Assembly: GCA_034359265.1 (NCBI GenBank)
Contig: CP136896.1
Coordinates: 66,785,501-66,849,500 of the forward strand
Reading direction: 5' to 3'
Length of the DNA stretch: 64,000 nt
Origin: Canna indica
Lineage: Eukaryota; Streptophyta; Magnoliopsida; Zingiberales; Cannaceae
Shown here: positions 1 through 11,848 of the stretch, in pieces
Layout: each line of letters starts with the position of its first letter
How positions within the stretch are numbered: the stretch's first letter is position 1
Translations under genes and position numbers: made by a program
Notes under the pieces: model-generated
What the model was told of the DNA's origin: nothing
Seen by the model: only the letters and a program-made list of their open reading frames with translations
Databases searched by the model: none

Positions 1-1160
1 TAATATTTTTTTTTTATACCAAATAAGGTAATATCGATTACTAGCAAGATTATCAATACATACCAAATATCATAGTGTAACATTATCGATAATTTTAAAA
101 GTGGTAGTCTATCTGGATGATAATTTAAATTCTCGGTAATCTTAAGTGGCAATGTAACAAACGCTGTTTGAATGGAGGGTGAAATTGAAGAAGGTTTTTA
201 AATTTAATATTTATTAAATATAATATTAATTTTATATTTTTTAATTTTATTTTATTTTTTAATTTTATTTTTTTTTAATTTATGCACTAAACAGGATAAA
301 CCTATTCTCTTTATCCATCAATCTAACAAATCCTGTATGATATATGTCATGTCAACAAAAAATGTGAGATAGACAATAAATTACTATTGAGCTGATAAAA
401 AAATTGAAAGATGATGTCAAAAATAATAATATTAAATTTGAAAATCAGGTGAAATATTTGGCAACAGCTGTATAAATAAAACCCATGTCAATGAGGTGAG
501 CCATTTTCTAATCTTTTCCTTATTTGTTAAATTTTTGTTTGCATTCATATGTCCTAATATTACTTCATACATTGACAAATACCTCGTAGAAGAAATATTA
601 ATACTAATGAATAAAATGTTTAACTTAGAGATGCATATTAAAAACAATATGTACAGAAAAAAATTACAAACGAGCAAGTAAATGAGCGTGATGGTGGGTG
701 AATTCACTGTAGCACAAGTAATAATAATACCTTGTACCTATTTAGTAGGTCTAGGATTATCTTAGTATAGTTATTTGATGCTTATTTTTTCATTTGTGTG
801 GTATTGCATTCGTCTTGTATGTTTGTAATATTGGTTTGTCCATCATTTCATATGTGAAAACGATGTCGAATGTTTATTCGGTATCTGAGAATGAATTCAT
901 TATCTTTTGGCAAAAAGAATAACATAATGTTGGAATCATAAATTTTATCAAAATAAAATATACATTTTGAATCCAAAATAAAAGAGTCTTACAATCAAAA
1001 TACTCGAAATTTTACATTGGGTACATTATCAATACCGAGTTTGATTTCTTTTCTTATTCGTTTTAATTTAATAACTGGGAAAATTAATTCATTTTTTATA
1101 AATAAAAAACCTGCAAGTTTCAGTCACTTGTTTTTCCTTGGCAGGTTCTTGCGCAAGGCT
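1..1160. other. AT-rich intergenic DNA, no gene seen
   Basis: AT-rich sequence with poly-T/poly-A tracts. The open frames here are short and resemble nothing I recognise. No RNA gene or complete transposon was seen. The right end grades into the promoter of the ATP synthase gamma gene. Confidence 0.6.
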
Positions 1161-1168
1161 TTAAGTAT

Positions 1169-1243
1169 GGCCCAACTTAGAATAGCATCGGACGTAAGCA
1201 TATCAAATGGGCCATCTACCAATAAAACTAACGTATCGGCCCA
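1169..1243 (+). promoter_or_regulatory. Three site II (TGGGCC/GGCCCA) motifs upstream of the ATP synthase gamma gene
   Basis: GGCCCA at 1169-1174, TGGGCC at 1208-1213 and GGCCCA at 1238-1243 lie 200-270 bp upstream of the start codon. Site II motifs are known from promoters of plant nuclear genes for mitochondrial proteins and ribosomal proteins, where TCP factors bind them. Three in 75 bp is more than expected in such AT-rich DNA. Use as a promoter is inferred. Confidence 0.5.
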
Positions 1244-1440
1244 CCGAATGCAATCATGATCATCACCGTCCATTTTAGAATGTACGCCTAGGATTGCGCG
1301 AAGCATTCACTTGCGGCACTGTCAAAGTGTCGATCACCAACCAAATTGGTGTAGAAAAGGAGGAAGGGAGGAGGTCGCTCTCAAAATCTCCCGTCTCGTA
1401 TCCAAGCAACGAGAAGCGGCGATCTTAGGGTTTCACGACG

Positions 1441-4400
1441 ATGGCGATGGCGGCTCTCAGACGAGAGGGGAGGCGGTTCCTCCTCTCGCCGGTCTCCTAC
1501 AACACCTCTGGCGCCGCCCGGTCTGCGATTCCCTCCGAGTAAGCGCGCATCTGTGAATCATTCTGAATTTTTTCCGGATCCGTTTTGGATCGCTGCTTTG
1601 TCGAGGCCTCTCTATCGAAGAAGATGTTTTATTCGTTTTATTTTACTGGATCAAACGGCGAATCTGATTGGTTAGGCGAATTTCGATCTTCATTTTGAGA
1701 GGAAAAGCAGCTGCTGCCTCGAATGAGATTAATGGGATTTTATTTTTATTTTTATTTTTATTTCGAGTGACTTGTGCAATCGAGGACGTGCTTTGAGTTT
1801 ATTTGATATTCTATTTTTTGAATTATCTAGTGAAATAAACTTGCTGGAAGTTGTCGTGGTATTGCGATTACAGTTTGAGAGATCGTCTTTATGAGTGTCG
1901 TATCTCAAATTGAATCTGTATCATAAAGCACGTTTTGATTCATTGTAATGTATATCAACAAATCCCTGCATTGACTAATCACTGAATCCTAATATATAAT
2001 GTAACTTACTCCTGATTCTATGAGTTGGCCCTCACATTTCTTACTTACTTGCAAGCAACATTTGTCATACTAATTTGGTTGTGAATCGGCAGCGAATTTG
2101 GGTCAATCGGTGCACGCTCAATTTCGACCCAAGTAGGTATGAAATATTCCACTCCCTGTTTCTTTCTTTATTCTAAGCTAATGCATTTGGAAGGTTATTT
2201 TATTTGTAATGTTTCCTCTATTTGCAGTCAGAAACCGGATGAAGAGTGTTAAGAATATTCAAAAGATTACAAAGGCAATGAAGATGGTGGCAGCATCAAA
2301 GCTTCGTGCTGTTCAAGTCAGAACTGAAAACTCCCGTGGCTTCTGGCAGCCATTTACGGCACTTCTTGGAGATACTCCTAGTATGTGTCCAGATCTCCAT
2401 TCTCTAGTGCAATTAGTTGTGAAGGACGATCGCTAAGTTTTGAGTTCTAATGTTGGCAGGATTAATTTAGTCTATATTTTGTTCATTCAAAAGATTGGGC
2501 TATCTGACAGCAATTTTGTTCCACTGCCAATCTTTAAATCCTTTTATTTCTTTCCTTTTGATGTCTGATTTTAACCAGTTTGATTCTACTCTGTCAGTTA
2601 TTTGTTTTCATATACACATAACCTTTTTTATGTAGATATATCTCTAATGTTTTCTTAGTTTGAGTGTTTGACTACGTTCCTATAACTTGTTGCATTTCAG
2701 GTGTGGATGTGAAGAAGAATGTTATTGTCAGTATTACATCTGACAAGGGTCTTTGCGGAGGGATCAATTCTCAATCAGTCAGAGTTAGCAAGGCTCTCTA
2801 CAAGTTGACTTCTGGTACTGTCCATATATAGGCTCACAACTAATTATCTAGTATTTCTTTAGTTTGAAGTCTAATCTCAGCTCTTGTTTTTGTCATCAGG
2901 TCCAGAAAAGGAAACTAAGTATGTGATCTTGGGAGAAAAAGGTAAGGTTCAGATGGTGCGAGACTCGAAAAATAGCATTGAGATGAACATTACTGAGGTG
3001 CAAAAGAATCCTCTGAATTATACTCAGGTTAGTTTTGCATATGGATATTATTTTTTTAGGAGGATGATTAGTTCTAACTTATTAAAAAATCAATATTTAT
3101 AGCTTTGTGATATATCTCTGATTAAACTACTAAAAAAGAAATTACATTAGTTCCCAGTACAGTTGAGTAGTACATTTTGCAGTTCAATTTCCTTATACTC
3201 CAACTTCAACTCAAACTGAAGGCATATGTTCAATATATGTTTTATCTCTTCATTCTTGATGTAATTTGGCCATCAGAAAAATAAGTTTTGTTAACGATTG
3301 CATTTGTATTCCTTGCATGGAGTCGTGCTTTGTCTGTTGTCTATTAGTTTTCCGCTTGTTGCACATTTGGGTTTTAAACTCTTCTAATGAATGGTGGATT
3401 CCCTTATGCATGCACTAGTTCAAACCAATTATTGTCACTCAATGAAACCTCGAATATATTCTTTAAGATACTTCTAAATTGCACTAGTTCAAACCAATTA
3501 TTGTCACTCAATGAAACCTCGAATATATTCTTTAAGATACTTCTAAATTGTGCTAGTTCAAACCAATTATTGTCACTCAATGAAACCTCGAATATATTAA
3601 CACTTATTATTTATTGATTCATTGTGGAGTCAACAGTTACTATTGACCCAAATTTTTAAAACAACATAATAAGTCATTTTTATTTTTTTGTTCGTTCAAA
3701 TTAAGCAATCATTGCATGTTCAACTTTGGGTTTAGTTTTAACTTGATTCATCAATGACCTAGCACATTGAAAGTATTATTTTTTTCCAAACAAGATGCCA
3801 CATCTCTTTATTAATTTAAAAAAACAAACAGGGCTTATGAATGGATATATATGTGATCACCAAGTTAAGTAAGGGTTATATTAGATAAATCTGCTAAAAC
3901 GTGTAAATTTATGGGCTATATTTAATAATTAACCCCTTTTCTGGATCAAACATTTTCCATAATTGAATTGGGCTTAAGTCACATAACCCACTACTCATAA
4001 CTTTGTGCTTTATCCTGATAATCTTATTTGTTTTATTGATGCAATCTACTATTCATAATTTCATGCTTCGTCCGTACATAATTATTATAAAGAAAAAAAT
4101 GCACATATTTTTTTCTTAATTTCTTGTTACTAGTTCTTCTGGAAAATTCTAACTGCTCTTTTCTGTGATTATTAGCATTGTGCTTCTTAAGTTATTGGAT
4201 GTGTAGCTTTTAAGCAAGTCTCTTGATGTCAGTTTAAACAATATATATTGGTGGGCTGCTTGACTAATCAATTTGAACTTTTCTTATAACATTTTTATTA
4301 TTTATGGTTTGAATGTCTTGAAAACCTGAGTTTGACCTCATAATAATTGAAAACAAACCATTCTTGTGCTCGTTATGATCTAATTGGTTGTTGCCTTCAG

Positions 4401-5347
4401 GTGACACTGCCTGTATTGAGGATTACAGTTTGGCAATATGGTTTACAGAATGAATCACTGTATTTGTTGAACTTAATCTTGGAGAAAATATTCTGTAAAG
4501 CAAGGCTATTACTGAAATATGAGATACCTTGTGGCTACATTCTCCCATAAGTGTCTGAAGAACTAAATCACTCCATATGTCTGAAGCATCTCATGACTGA
4601 AAATCTTGATTTGATTGGAAAAGGCTGGCTGACTAGTTTTATCGTTATAACTTATTGTAATTGAGGATGAGGATGAGGATGTATTCCTTTCTACTTTGCA
4701 TCCCCTCATCTTTTGTTCTCTTGATGTTACAGGTTTCTGTGCTTGCTGATGATATCTTGAAGAATGTGGAGTATGATGCTTTGAGGATTGTTTATAACAA
4801 ATTCCACTCTGTTGTGTCCTTTATCCCAACTATATCAACAATACTATCACCAGAGGTGATTTGTGTTTTTTTGGTTGAGTAGTTGGTAACACTTTGCATT
4901 TTTCAAACCTGCAAACTATCGTTTACCCTTGTATTCAGGCTGTGGAGAAAGAGTCAGAAGCGGGAGGAAAGCTTGGGGAGTTAGACAACTATGAAATTGA
5001 AGGGGGTGAAACCAAAGCTGAAGTGCTGCAGAATCTTACAGAATTTCAATTTTCTTGTGTAAGATTTATGTCATTGTTTTGGAGTTCTCTTCTTTTTAAA
5101 GTTCATTGGATAATTGCAGATATTCCCTGAGCTTTTAGTCCTGTCGCAAATTTACCATGACAAGTTCATCTTGTAAAGATAGTATTATCTCTTGATTCTT
5201 ATGTAAACTGAAGCTCCTTTCTTGCTTCAGGTTCTATTCAATGCAGTTCTGGAAAATGGTTGCAGTGAACTGGGAGCACGCATGTCTGCCATGGACAGCT
5301 CCAGTAGGAATGCTGGTGAAATGCTTGACCGCCTTACCCTTACCTAT

Positions 5348-5397
<50 letters not shown>

Positions 5398-5517
5398 CGT
5401 GAGTTATGGAATCTGACTTCTGTTCCTCAACTTTTTCTTCTCCAAAGGACTCGTCAAGCCTCAATTACTACGGAGCTGACAGAGATCATCTCAGGAGCAT
5501 CTGCTCTAACAGGCTAG
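1441..5517 (+). CDS. ATP3: ATP synthase gamma subunit, mitochondrial (F1 central stalk), 9 exons
   Basis: This gene encodes the rotating gamma shaft of mitochondrial F1-ATPase, which couples proton flow to ATP synthesis in the matrix. Exons by splice sites and frame: 1441-1538, 2093-2136, 2228-2380, 2701-2814, 2900-3027, 4733-4855, 4939-5058, 5231-5352 and 5448-5517. They join in frame into 323 residues, against about 325 in Arabidopsis. Residues 1 to about 45 ([13 protein letters not shown], later RSISTQ) look like a mitochondrial presequence. The block [20 protein letters not shown] (about 48-67) is the N-terminal gamma helix. [28 protein letters not shown] and the C-terminal [20 protein letters not shown] helix are all typical. 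The first ATG is used; the open frame upstream to 1311 lacks family similarity. AATAAA at about 5583 may serve polyadenylation. Intron 5 (1.7 kb) holds a tandem repeat, and intron 8 begins with a CT microsatellite. The gene looks intact. Family and structure are seen directly; function follows from the family. Confidence 0.96.
3411..3597. repeat. 69-bp tandem repeat in intron 5 of ATP3
   Basis: Two complete copies and most of a third, starting near 3411, 3480 and 3549, are almost identical. They contain the shared segment TTATTGTCACTCAATGAAAC. Because 69 is a multiple of three, the array also reads as an open frame, which explains a spurious 76-codon ORF. It lies wholly inside the intron. Confidence 0.9.
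5353..5392. repeat. (TC)n microsatellite at the donor end of ATP3 intron 8
   Basis: About 20 TC units begin exactly at the GT of the intron 8 donor, so the donor reads AG|GTCTCTCT instead of GTAAGT-like. The intron is only about 95 nt long. Confidence 0.9.
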
Positions 5518-6169
5518 ATTGATTAAAGGTTGAAATCTATGCCGTGCGTCATATTTTCATGGACAATTATTTGCCTTGTCTGGAATAAAACAAACGAAGA
5601 AAGCTGAGCTTCCTGGAAATTACATTAATCTTTTTTTTTGTTTAATGCTCGTCCCTTGTTTTTCAACAAATGCATCTGGTATTTTATTTACTTGTTGTCT
5701 GTGTTCGCCCCAGGCATTTTTGTAATTCCTGTCTAATTTTGAACTCGTTATGGTTAATCCATGAAGATAAAGCACATGTTCTCTTTGAAGCTTTTTATTC
5801 TCGTTGTAGTTCTTTTTGGTAAGTTATATTAAACGTCTAATTTGTAAGTTGTTGAAGGGCGTTCGTTAGAGGTTCTAAATTTCTAATTACCTATGAGCCA
5901 GTGACCATTAATAGAGAAAGTGAGTTTAAACCATATCTACTTTCCAATGTAATTTTTTGAATATATTTTTAATTTTAAGGTTTTGTTAAAAATCCTATTT
6001 AAAATCCATGTAAAATTGAGATATTAATAGTACTTTTTTCCAAACATTTATTCATCATTTGCCTCGAACAAAACCCTTCAACCCGAAACATTTCTTCAGG
6101 TTAAGTTACCAGAAACGAAAATACAAAAAATAATTATGGATTTTTATCTTTTATAAGGCCTTTATACAA
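5518..6169. other. Intergenic between convergent ATP3 and RBOH genes
   Basis: This stretch holds the 3' untranslated regions of two convergent genes. AATAAA near 5583 fits the ATP3 transcript. Nothing else was recognised. Confidence 0.6.
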
Positions 6170-9100
6170 CTAATAATGTTCCTTGTGAAATACAAATCTA
6201 GTAGAGGTTTTGATGGTCATCTCGTGACACAATCGTTGCAAATCCCTTCCCAAGGACCCTGGTCCGCAATAGAAAACCCCTGCAACCAAATATTACCACA
6301 TTATACGCAGTTTCAGAAAACTAACGTCAATTCCTTAAAAATCCAGTCTTTAAAATTGGATTATCAATGCTTTAGGTCAACTCACAACTGTATTTAATTG
6401 AACCAATCCTGTAAGAAAATGACTTACCAATCCTCTTTCCTCCATGTCTACTAGCCAAGCCGGAGAAGACCCTCGGCCAATTCGGCCTAGCAAAATTTGC
6501 CCTCACCTAAAATAATAATAATTTCAAATACTCACACACATCTCTTTGTTTTAGTACAATGTAGACATCCACAAATATTGGTTAATAACTGATTTTGGTT
6601 TGGATTTAACTATTTACTTATTTATCTAATCAAATATTATTACTATTATGAATCAATGCAAGATTACATTAATAGGAACAACTACTAGTAAGATAACACT
6701 GAGATAAGTAAAACATTGTGGAACTCACCGGCGTCTTGGAGATTATGTCTACACCACTCTTCATGAAATGGAGGGCTTGCACTGCACTCACTAGTGCTGA
6801 TCTCTTATCTCCTTCCTCGAAGACACTAGTAAGATAGTTGTGCATTTCTATCACGCCCTATACAATGACAACCAAATTTGATTCTTGAATCAATTAAATC
6901 AGCAAAAAATACTAAATTAAAGAGGAAAAGGGAGCAAAAGTAGGCACTGAATCATCCAATACTTCACCTGTTTCTTGTTCAATGCTGAGACCTCCTTCAT
7001 GATGTCCCTAAACCACTCAAATGAGCCTTGCTCTCTTGTGACCCAGTAGAAGTAAGCCTTCTCAATCTCGCCACAATTGACATTGAGATCACCACCTACC
7101 TGAGAAGTCAAGACCAGCTTGTTGCATTAATTTAGATGAAAAGAAGGTTTCTGGCTTATGGGGTGGGTGAAATGGCAGCGCAGCCTACACTCTCTTGTGA
7201 CGGCCTGCGAAGGCCATTGGCGATGTCCTTGAGGATGCTGATGAATGGTGTTGCTCCAATGCCGAGCCCAATGAGCAAAATGATCTTGTACTTGGCATGG
7301 TCTTGAGAAGCTGCTCCATAAGGGCCATCAATGGAGATTTTTGGCAATTGTGGGTTGCCAGAGAGAAGTGCCTGCATATCCACAGAAAAATGGAACATGG
7401 TGAGGAGTTGATCATTTAGGTAAATTGCACAATCTACATTCCTCAATTTCTTTGATGGCCGAACTTGCATACCTCTTGGAAAATGCTGTAGAGTTGACAG
7501 CTCCAATCTCCCAGTGACCTTATGTGCAAGCCTAGGTAGTCATCATCTGGTGCAGAGGTAAGGGAAAATGGATGCCTGCAATTAATTTCTTCAGTATGAC
7601 AGAAATATCTGAACTTTGAAACACAGTTAACTGTGATGTGCTTCGTTTTAGCAAATGAGCACTAAATAAAATAAAGAAGTATTACTTGTTGCATACCACT
7701 CAAATTTGGAAACCTCAGGGCACTGAACATATATGTGCATTCCACTGCGGAATATAAATGCTGCAGGCTTCATCAGTTTCAGTGACACAACTTTCCCAGG
7801 GTACACTGTTGCCTGTAATTAGTTGATAGATTTAGATAAACCCTTTTTAAACTGCATGTCTGCATGGATGGTTCCGAGAAAAACTACTATGGACCCTTGT
7901 AGGAAAGTTGTAGTTAAACTAATTTTTCATTTAAAATTTCACCTACTTGCAAATCTCGCCTACGTCCATACTGTTAGAACCCGCTTGATGGGATAACTGA
8001 CCCATCACCTTCATAGGCCAACCTATTGATCTAATTAAAATGCTCAAACTGAAGTTAATGGTAGCACACTCATCAAGCCTTATAAACCAACACCACGTCC
8101 AATATATTTACAATGTGGAACTAAACTGGGATATTACAATCTCCCCCACTTATGTCTTGACATCCTCGTCAAAATCCAACTCGAGTCTAACACAGCCTAG
8201 AATCACACCCAAGTCGAAGGCATGTGAGGCCTAGCCTAGTACCGGCTCCACCACAGCTCCTAGGCGGCCCTTTCTTACATAGGCTCCCTCACCATGCTTA
8301 GTACTAAGTCCTGCTCTGATATCATTTGTTACGACCCGCTTGATAAGATAACCGACTCATCAAGTTCATAGACAACCTATTAGCCTAATTAAAATGCTCA
8401 AGCTGGAGTTTATGGTAGTACACTCACCGCATCCTATTCACAATGTGGAACTTACGGCTTTATTCAACACATAACATTAAGTCGCCACCTCATCATGCCG
8501 CGTCATCACAAAACTGACCATGACATAAAAGCATAAGAAAATTCTGTTCTGCTGGAAAACATACCTCGAGGATTCCAACATCATAAATTTCCGATCTTAT
8601 TGACCGAAAAATTCTCTCCCCTGCGTAGATCAAGATTGGGACAGCAAGATACATCCATGTCTTCACACAAGAACAACATCAAAATTATCAATCTCAGATT
8701 AACAACGAGATCAAGATCTACCAAAGAGAGACCCAGATTCATATACATACCGTTTTCTCGGTGATATCATTCGTGAGGAAAAGGAACATGGAGTGTACTA
8801 CGAGCAGCACATACACCACGATGAGCAGGTGGTGGGAGTACCAAAAGGCATTGAAGCCCGCCCACCGGTTCATCGGCCTCGGCAGGGAAGATGGGTGTCT
8901 CCTCGATGGCCTCGTCGCGAGCAAGAACGCAACGAGCATGAGGACCACCATGGCGACCCCGGTGGCGCCCTCCGTCGTGAGGACGATTTGGAGGTAGGAA
9001 GGCTGGTGATACTGGAAGCAGTTCGCGATGGTTCGCCGGAACACCGCTCTATCGGCGTTGGCAATCCTGGGGAAGTCGCAGGTCATGTGGGTGCCGCCGT

Positions 9101-10818
9101 GGAGGATGACGCCGATGACTATTCCGCTTGCAACCAGCTATACTAGAACAAGGAAATTGCAGTAATAAATTATTCTTTTGATTCAAATTCACTTAAATAA
9201 TTTTGAAGTTTGAACTCAAAAGGTTTTGCCAAATTAGCAATTGCGATTTAATTAATTAGCTTATATATATATATATATGAAGATAAGAAGACAAGTTTCT
9301 GAGCACCTTGTGGAAATTAATGGTGTCGTTGAAGGGGACGACGGAGTTGACCCGGCGGCTTCGCCGCAGCCATGTCATGGTGTTTCGGCACACAGGGAGG
9401 AGCACGAGGGCCATGTTGAGCTTGAGCGTCTCGGCGGCGCCCTTGGCGGTGCATAGGCAGTAGCCCATGACCTCGAAGGCCATTCGCCGGCGGTACTGCA
9501 TGAACTTCCAGGTGAACAGCGAGATGCAGGCGGCAAGCCACAGCAGAACCACCCACATTCGCCTCCAGTTCGTGCGGAAGAAAAGACTAATCTGCGATAT
9601 CGTCGGGCCGCGGCGGCCGAGAGAGCTCGCCGGCGTCCACTCTACCGGTGGGGATGTCATCTTGGTCGGACTGGCTTCTGGTTTGTGAAGCTAAAGATTG
9701 CAGACTTTTAATGGCGAGATAGCAGAAAACAGAGGCAAAGATGTGAGCAGTGGTGCACCTCAGCGGCTCCATGGCCGGCGTCGAGCTCTTCGATGATTAG
9801 TTGGGCGCACTCTTGTGCTTCTTCATGGGACAAGGAGATCTTGTTCAACAGTGCACTTGAAACGATGGCCTGCAAACTCATGTGATGTACTGTTATGTCA
9901 AAATTCTACGGAATTCCGAGTAGATTTTGAAGAAGACAGAGACGAAAACCTTTACGATCTCTTCGGCAGTGATCTTCCCATGTAGGTTCCTTCCATTCCT
10001 GATAAAATTAATTGCAACCGTGTATTGTTGAGAGGAGCACAACACAAAAAGAAACATCAAGTTTTAGCGCGGTGAGAAATTACGTTTCGAGGGCGAATTT
10101 AATATGAGGGAGGAGATTGGGCTCAGTGGAGAGATGAAGCCTGGGACTTCTCGCTCCCAGTGCTTGCGGAGATTCTTCCATAGTATCTGCAGAAGGTAGA
10201 AGTTAGAGTTTCCTTGGTCAGACAATTAAAACAGACGAACTAAATTGTCTTACCAGTGCAGTTAGAGCAATCCGGCCATTCATGGAGATCTTCCACCTCC
10301 TTCCACCCCAACTTTCCATTATCTCCCTCTTCGACGAACTCTGTGTCATCATTCGCATTGTTCAGCAGCCGGGCCGACCCGCTCTCCGGTAACTCGACCG
10401 GAAAAGAGGGACTGCGGCCAACAAAGAGACAGGGGGACAAACAAGAATGCAGATGACCTTGGTCACTTTCGGGAAACAAAGGGCTTGTCTTGAAGTTGAG
10501 CGTGATGTCCATTAATGGACTTTGGACCGTAGATCGAACGCTGTAAGGAGAAGAGAAACGGCTACATTGCGGTTCATTATGGCAAGTGACGTGCACTTCG
10601 AGAGTGGGAGACGACGTCTCGTTGCATGTCTCCGATGAGAGAGACATCGGAGAAGGCCAGGCGTTGTTGTAATGCGTCAGCATCTCCATGGTTTCAGAAT
10701 TGACAGAGCTCAAGGGAGTGATGGGAGGAGTTATAGTTATACCACTTGTAGTGCCGAACAACGAATTGTTTTCTGTCACCAAGATTGAATGAGAATGAGA
10801 CTCTTGGCATGCCACCAT
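6170..10818 (-). CDS. RBOH: Respiratory burst oxidase homolog (NADPH oxidase), 14 exons, unusual N-terminus
   Basis: A membrane NADPH oxidase that moves electrons from cytosolic NADPH through FAD and two haems to apoplastic O2, making superoxide. Exons: 10254-10818, 10084-10186, 9950-9998, 9759-9869, 9307-9690, 8751-9137, 8565-8660, 7697-7812, 7473-7575, 7189-7371, 6968-7099, 6729-6857, 6428-6506 and 6170-6279. All join in frame into 848 residues, a normal RBOH length. Exon 5 (277-404) holds [18 protein letters not shown] and AKGAAETLK, with first membrane helices. Exon 6 (405-533) has [12 protein letters not shown] and the haem region FWYSHH (about 502-507). HPFSLTSAP (605-613) is the FAD site. 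GPYG (654-657), GLGIGATP (673-680) and [14 protein letters not shown] form the NADPH domain. The end is HKEHY. Residues 1-188 are Ser/Thr/Pro-rich and unlike the usual RBOH N-terminus, and the EF-hand region (about 222-276) is degenerate. A TRIM element sits in the 7813-8564 intron. Oxidase assignment is firm; calcium control is doubtful. Confidence 0.93.
7972..8465 (-). mobile_element. TRIM-type LTR retrotransposon remnant inside an RBOH intron
   Basis: Two direct copies of a roughly 150-bp LTR lie at 7972-8138 and from 8327 to about 8465. They share the segments ACCCGCTTGAT and AATTAAAATGCTCAA. Read on the minus strand, the 3' LTR is TG...CA bounded (TGTAATATCCC to CTAACA). A PBS-like TGATATCAGAGCAGG (about 8309-8323), close to the initiator-Met type TGGTATCAGAGC, follows the other LTR. 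A purine tract (AAGTGGGGGAGAT, about 8139-8151) precedes the 3' LTR. The interior is only about 190 bp with no gene, so this is a terminal-repeat retrotransposon in miniature, in the same orientation as the host gene. Confidence 0.78.
9261..9279. repeat. Short (TA)n microsatellite in an RBOH intron
   Basis: A run of alternating TA in the intron between the exons at 9307-9690 and 8751-9137. It is a simple repeat with no further signal. Confidence 0.8.
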
Positions 10819-11848
10819 GTTCTCTCCAATGTCTCCTGATCACAAGCACAAACAGCAGCAGGAAGTGGGAACGTATTCACAGTTGAATAGCTTTGAAGAG
10901 GGGAAAAAGCAATATGTTTGTTTGGGGGTAGATATGAACTGTGTTTGACATTCTTGTTGTTCCTAGTGAAGTAGTTGTGAGGGTATTGATTTGGTGGCTT
11001 GCAAAATTTTCTCTAAATTTAATAAAGGGGACCAGAGATGAAAGGGTTAGGGGTTGACCAAATGAGATTGAGTGGGTCATGACTTTTACAATGATTAATT
11101 TGGTTGATAGGGTTGGTATGAAGATTTTTCTCTTATTTAGGGTATACATATACCTTATTTGATCTGAAATTAGGATCATGATCTATGCTAGCTCTCAACT
11201 TTGCAATTGGATTGCAATCTTGTTGAGCTGCCATGCAATGAAGAAATTATATTTATGTTGTAACTTTAATTATAGTGTATACTTAATGCACCCCAACCTT
11301 GGTTTAGTTAGCAATAATAAAGCGTGACAAGCAACTAAAAGCCAAACAATTAGACCTAACTTGGAAGAGATTTCTCATGTAAACAGGTTGCTTTGCCTTT
11401 AGTGTCAAATGCCTATGTGCGTGCCATTGTCAGACCAGCATTTATTGACTCCAACCATAAATCAATTCAAAGAAAACATTTCAATGCACATTTATGATCA
11501 ATATTAGACCGATCTAATGGTATCCAAATCATTCACAAATCCACTACTCACAATCATGCACAAAGTTGAACTCTGAACAAAAATTATTCGCCACAAAAAC
11601 AATCATCGAAGTAGGGAAGTTACTTTGGATTTTATAGATCCAGAGGTTTACAGTAGTAATTAATAATTATAAGAGCAACGAAGAAAGATGAAAGTTCTAG
11701 GAATGCCTGTAGAACAGAGTTAACAGATTGAGGAATCCTAACATAATGGTGGATGATTTAAGCCACAGTTATATAATGCAAATATGCAATGCCCCTCAGC
11801 ACCATAAAGACTTTGTCACTGCATGCAGTTCTATTCCATCTTGGCAAG
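10819..11848. other. RBOH upstream region and downstream region of the RRM gene
   Basis: The RBOH promoter and 5' leader (just above 10818) and the 3' side of the glycine-rich RRM gene (just below 11849) share this stretch. It is AT-rich and no further gene or clear transposon was recognised. The short open frames have no family features. Confidence 0.6.

Noticed and set aside
3387..3617. 76-codon frame with threefold [14 protein letters not shown] repeat
   Set aside because: Product of a 69-bp tandem repeat inside ATP3 intron 5. Splice sites on both sides place it in the intron.
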